Shown: piece by piece, positions 60,471-64,000 of the stretch | Position numbering within the stretch: the stretch's first letter is position 1 | Layout of the letters: each line of letters starts with the position of its first letter | Source of the DNA: Limonium bicolor | Lineage: Eukaryota > Streptophyta > Magnoliopsida > Caryophyllales > Plumbaginaceae | NCBI GenBank assembly: GCA_023374045.1 | Contig: CM041776.1 | Location: 41,980,171-42,044,170, forward strand | Reading direction: 5' to 3' | Length of the DNA: 64,000 bases | Translations under genes and position numbers: made by a program | The notes under the pieces: generated by a model | The model's input: the letters and a program-made list of their open reading frames with translations, nothing else | What the model was told of the DNA's origin: nothing | Database searches by the model: none

Positions 60471-60880
60471 TGTGCTCGACAGCTCAGGGCGTCAGCTACA
60501 ACATTGGCCTTCCCTTCTTTGTATTAGAGGTCAATATCACAGTCCTTCAAAAATTCTAACCACCTCCTCTGTCGAAGATTCAACTCCTTCTGAGTGAATA
60601 CATATTTCAAGCTCTTGTGATCGGTGTAGATCGTCACACTAACCCCGTACAAGTAGTGGCACCATATCTTCAAAGCGAAGACTACAGCTCCCAACTCCAA
60701 GTCATGAGTGGGATAGTTCTCCTCATGTTTCTTCAGCTGGCGTGAGGCATATGCCACCACCTTGCCATGCTGCATGAGCACGCAACCTAGCCCTCTGCTG
60801 GGTGCATCACAATATACCTCAAAGCCCTCCGTACCGTTTGGAATAGTCAGAACCGGCGTAGTGGTCAGTGAGTTCTTCAA
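60471..60880 (-). pseudogene. RNase H of E2
   Basis: It continues the reverse transcriptase frame with [18 protein letters not shown] (Asp), [15 protein letters not shown] (Glu) and [20 protein letters not shown] (Asp), so the catalytic acids are present. A stop at 60524 interrupts DIDLxYKEGKANVVADALS. Confidence 0.88.
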
Positions 60881-61937
60881 ACTCTGAAACAAAGTCTCAC
60901 AATCAGCCGTCCATACGAACAGTGCATCTTTCTTCATCAGACTAGTCATCGGCTTCGCGACCTTGCTGAAATCCCTAACAAACCTCCGATAGTAACCCGC
61001 CAAACCAAGAAAGCTCCAAATGTCGGTAACTATCTTCGGTCTCGGCCAGGTACGCACCGCATCAACCTTTATTGGATCCACTGAGATCCCAGCATCTGAG
61101 ATGACATGACCCAGGAAAGAGACCTGGTCAAGCCAAAACTCACACTTGAAGAACTTAGCGTAAAGCCGGTTCTCCCTCGGTATCTCTAACACCCTCCTCA
61201 AATGTTCCTCATGCTCAGCTCTCGATTTCGAATATATCAATATGTTGTCGATGAACACCACAACCGACTTGTCCAACTGTTCCCAGAACAAGCGGTTCAA
61301 CAGATCCATAAACTTTGCCAATGTGTTCGACAAACCAAACGGCATCACTGTAAATTCATAGTGGCCATATCGTGTCCGGAATGCCGTATTCTCAATATCT
61401 CCCTCCTTAATGGCTATCCGATGATACCCCGATCTGAGATCAATCTTGGAAATACGGATGCCCCCTACAACTGATCGAACAGATCATCAATGCGGGGTAG
61501 TGGGTACTTATTCTTCACAGTCACTGCATCAACTCTCTGTAGTCGATGTAGCAGAGACTACCATCCTTCTTCTTCATGAAGAGAACTGGCGCTCCCCATG
61601 GTGACACACTCGGTCTTATGAATCCTTTGTCTAGCAAATCTTTCAACTGATCTTTTAACACATTCATTTCTGCCGGAGCCATGCAATATGGTGCCTTAGC
61701 TATCGGTCCGGTTCCAGGTAGCAGCTCGATGGTGAACTCTACCTCCCGAGTGGGTGGCAAGCCGGGCAGTTCCCGTGGAAAGAGATCGAGGAACTCCGAC
61801 ACTACCGGTAAGTCGGGGTCAAACTCGGGGTCCCTCTCTATGTCCTGGACATAGCAGAGATATACTTCTTCCTTCCTCCTCAGTTCCTTATACATTGTCA
61901 TAGCGGAGATGATCTTGGTCGAAGGCTCTCTGGGCCT
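60881..61937 (-). pseudogene. Reverse transcriptase of E2
   Basis: The N-terminal part, 61521-61901, has [40 protein letters not shown] and YIDYREL. The C-terminal part, up to 61348, has [20 protein letters not shown], the active-site segment [14 protein letters not shown], and [10 protein letters not shown]. The active site reads FIDN rather than FIDD: the second catalytic Asp is Asn (codon 61244-61246). A frame break separates the halves near 61350-61520. Confidence 0.88.
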
Positions 61938-62368
61938 CTAGCGGTATGATATTGTTACCCCAGACGGACTCCTGAGCAGCAGTCGATGCTCGGCGCAGAG
62001 GATACGACCTTTGTGCCGCTCCAACCAGTTCATCCCGAAGATAACATCAAATCCCAACTCCCTGAACTCAATAAAATTGACTGGAAAGTCTTCCCCTTTA
62101 ATTCTAATGATGGCTCCTCGGTAGTAGCGAGTGCAATGAACCTTCTCCTTAGACGGGAGTGTAACCGTAAAGTCGGGTAGCTCATCAGCGTCTAGCCCCA
62201 ACCTTCTCACAAACGATGACGAGATAAAGGTATGCGAGGCCCCTGAGTCAAAGAGAACAGATGCCTCAATCCCATTAATCGGAAAGGTGTCGGTGAGGAT
62301 AGTACCGCTTGCGTCGGCCTGTGCCTCTGTAAGTATGCTTAGCGCACTTTCCGTACCGAGTCCATAAC
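61938..62368 (-). pseudogene. Aspartic protease of E2
   Basis: The exon begins at the acceptor ATTAG/GTTATGG (62369/62368) and reads (G)YGLGTESALSILTEAQ, then SVLFDSGASHTF with the catalytic Asp-Ser-Gly near 62245. It ends GMNWLERHKGRILCAEHRL and TISYR, with a TAG at 61938. It is open throughout and colinear with E1. Confidence 0.88.
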
Positions 62369-62524
62369 CTAATTATTCACAAGCTTCATGAGTAATGATG
62401 GTATAACAAGAGTCGTAACAATTAATATGAACAACACTGTTATTTTATTCATAACCATCCTGTTTACATCATGTGCTTCTTTCTTACATCTCATTCCTTA
62501 CATCATTCTTAAAACATTACATGG
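62369..62524 (-). other. Spacer between AlkB stop and protease acceptor, E2
   Basis: 156 bp, noncoding, with the AlkB stop at one end and a 3' splice-site-like sequence at the other. Confidence 0.55.
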
Positions 62525-63264
62525 CTAATATTGTCTAAAGGTTAGGTTTAACCGTCCTGGTCTCATATGCGTCGCATTAATTACAGCTGACGGTGTTGTA
62601 TTCAGCTTAATTCTCTTAATCCCATGGTATAACATTCTTGATGCTCCTCCCATAACTAATACATCTCCAGACTTAAGTATTAACTTATTAGCACGGTCTG
62701 CACGCTTCTGCTCGCCGTACAAAAATTCAGCGTCGTCTCCAATGAACTAAGACACTACGGGTATCCCTCTTTCGAGAGACTCCGTTGTCTTGTCCTTATC
62801 CTGGTGTAGTCCGAGTCGCCAGTCTTTCTCGTAGAAATTCACAATGCAGATGTCTGCTTTTATGTCTGGAATCGGGTCAGCTTCCAATTGCTGAGCGATC
62901 TCCACGACTTGTGTAATAACCGGATGGAACTCTTCGGGTATTCTCGGTGGTGAGACTCCATCTTGTGCTCTCGTGGTTTGGTACGTCTTGGCATACGGAT
63001 TCCAATCCTTGCCTAAGCTCATCATCTTTAATTTCATCCTTGCTCCTCCTGGGTACTCCGGTGTATAGAAACCTCCCGGTCCCACTCCTAACTGACTGCA
63101 TCTTCTGATGATGGCTATTTGCGCGTCGGGTGTCAGGTATTCCCTTAATAAAATCATACCTGGGCGGATAACCTGACATTGTTTGGTTGGAAAGTCTCGG
63201 GTTTCGATGTCGGTCTCTTCCGGGTTTAGTGTTGAAGGTATGGGATAGCAAATGTTGAAGTTTC
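62525..63264 (-). pseudogene. AlkB/ALKBH1-like 2-oxoglutarate dioxygenase exon in E2 (one nonsense codon)
   Basis: This exon has about 246 codons. After NFNICYPIPS and a linker, the domain reads VIRPGMILLREYLTPDAQ, LGVGPGGFYTPEYPGGARMK, LKMMSLGKDWNPY, ADICIVNFYEKDWRLGL and HQDKD (iron ligands His 62804-62806 and Asp 62798-62800). It continues with SGDVLVMGG, LYHGIKRIK (third iron ligand His 62624-62626) and RPGRLNLTFRQY, whose RLNLTFR carries both 2-oxoglutarate arginines (62552-62554, 62534-62536), then TAG. All catalytic positions visible to me are kept. The only lesion is TAG at 62747-62749, where E1 has Trp (TGG). It resembles plant ALKBH1, enzymes acting on methylated DNA or RNA. It sits between Gag knuckles and protease on the same strand. 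Confidence 0.92.
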
Positions 63265-63396
63265 CTAAGGTGGTAATAGGTTATATCTCTCTTAAATTCT
63301 CATCTTGTCTTAATCTTATCTAACTTAATTATTCACCCAAGCATGCATAAAATGCGGTAAGCAGAAATTTTATCACTAAATGGTTTATGGCGGTAC
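63265..63396 (-). other. Putative intron 2 of E2 (gag to AlkB, 132 bp, phase 1)
   Basis: The donor is GGCCAG/GTACCG and the acceptor ACCACCTTAG/GAAACT. Position and phase match E1. The donor phase also fits the protease acceptor at 62369/62368. Confidence 0.55.
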
Positions 63397-63737
63397 CTGG
63401 CCTTGACGAGGGTTCAGCCTCATCGTCCCGGTCCACCAGGTGTAGAGAGGGTCCTGGCTTCTAGACTACTCTAGGGTTCTTATTTGCTGCAGGCTGTGTC
63501 GCCTTCTAACCGCCGGATCCAGTGCCATGATCGGTCCTAGCCTTGCCCTTGAAACCGAGCCTGAAATTCTTGCTCTCCGGGTTCCCATAGCACTCATAGG
63601 CTCGGTGCCCGAACACACCACGAAATTACACTCCACCTTGTTACCCTTACAGTTAAGCCCGGGGTGGTCCTTGTGACACCGCTGACAATAGTAGTGTCAT
63701 TGGTAGCCACCACCGGCTTCCTTCCCAGTCTCAATAC
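63397..63737 (-). pseudogene. Gag exon 2 of E2 (zinc knuckles)
   Basis: It reads ETGKEAGGGYQ, a TGA, then YYCQRCHKDHPGLNC (a CX2CX3HX4C knuckle) and a second knuckle broken by a small frame change (CNF, then a shifted GTEPMSAMG stretch near 63590-63640). The end, LHLVDRDDEAEPSSRPG, aligns with LHIIDRDGTGTKSGLG of E1. Confidence 0.75.
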
Positions 63738-63816
63738 CTGATCACATATGGCATCAGTGATTGTGTCTCAATGTTTGTTCAACCATTCTCGGCTCACTTA
63801 AAATATATTTCCTTAC
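63738..63816 (-). other. Putative gag intron 1 of E2 (79 bp, phase 1)
   Basis: The donor is AAGG/GTAAGG and the acceptor TGTGATCAG/GTATTG, with a CTGAT branch-like motif about 20 bp upstream. Position and phase match E1. Confidence 0.65.
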
Positions 63817-64000
63817 CCTTTGGCGCCTTTGAGCGCAAGGGTTTAGCAGCGATTGCATAGGTCAACTTCAGTGGCTCTTCAACAGCCTTCTCAGTTTCCA
63901 TCTTATTCTTATGACCTTTCTGGGCCTGAGGCTGGTACTTCTGCTTCTTGTACCTGCCCTGCCCTTGGTTCTCAGCACCTTTACCAGCATTCTTCCTCTT
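63817..64000 (-). pseudogene. Gag exon 1 end of E2 (basic region)
   Basis: On the minus strand it is a Lys/Gln-rich stretch (KRKNAGKGAENQGQGRYKKQ), followed by EKAVEEPLKLTYAIAAKPLR and the donor. The same segment precedes the donor in E1. The rest of gag is outside the window. Confidence 0.75.

Larger units (their letters stand above)
57007..64000 (-). mobile_element. Chromovirus E2 carrying an AlkB domain
   Basis: On the minus strand, from the right edge: Gag end with zinc knuckles, AlkB exon, protease, reverse transcriptase, RNase H, integrase with chromodomain, twin polypurine tracts, and a 3' LTR ending at 57007. It belongs to the same family as E1 and is better preserved. The 5' part of gag, the PBS and the 5' LTR lie beyond the window. 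Confidence 0.9.

Overview
The window is plant nuclear DNA, probably from a eudicot with a large, repeat-rich genome. The signs are Ty3/gypsy lineages typical of plants (Athila, Tat/Ogre-like and a chromovirus with very long LTRs), plant-type tRNA primer-binding sites, and GT-AG introns with plant branch points. I found no independent, intact host gene. Nearly every base can be assigned to nested LTR retrotransposons, several with exact 5-bp target-site duplications (TSDs).

Layout: (1) 1-4382, the 3' half of an Athila element (+): RNase H, integrase, 3' UTR, 3' LTR. (2) 4383-6150, a truncated chromovirus LTR (-). (3) 6151-21200, the 5' end of a Tat/Ogre-like element (-), with leader, PBS and a very long LTR; a complete but pol-less Athila (10101-17620, TSD ATTAG) sits in that LTR. 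(4) 21201-25001, a decayed chromovirus 3' end, then its LTR (25002-36263). That LTR is split by a solo chromovirus LTR (27239-33553, TSD TAGGG), itself split by a solo Tat-type LTR (29441-31219, TSD GACCT). (5) 36264-36800, the end of another chromovirus LTR, directly abutting chromovirus E1 (36801-42750, +). (6) The 3' LTR of E1 (from 42751) is split by a solo chromovirus LTR (43700-56386, TSD CCAAC), itself split by a pol-deficient Tat-type element (45175-54443, TSD ACGGG). (7) 57007-64000, chromovirus E2 (-), running off the window.

The outstanding feature is in E1 and E2. Between the Gag zinc knuckles and the protease, both carry a complete AlkB-type Fe(II)/2-oxoglutarate dioxygenase domain that resembles plant ALKBH1. 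It is bounded by a splice acceptor upstream and its own stop codon downstream. The Gag donor and both downstream acceptors (AlkB exon and protease exon) are all phase 1 in both elements. One pre-mRNA could therefore be spliced into either Gag-AlkB or Gag-Pol. A second, short phase-1 intron lies inside gag in both copies. E2 keeps all visible iron and 2-oxoglutarate ligands and has one nonsense codon; E1 has several lesions and has lost both 2-oxoglutarate arginines. This looks like a retrotransposon family that captured a host demethylase/repair enzyme.

Other structure: duplicated polypurine tracts in the chromoviruses, hairpins after PPT-like tracts and three tandem-repeat families in the Tat-type element, GC-rich palindrome clusters in every LTR family, and two tRNA-like segments in the Ogre-like LTR. 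Junctions, TSDs, motifs and reading frames were read by eye. Lineage names rest on remembered family features, and splicing and function are inference.
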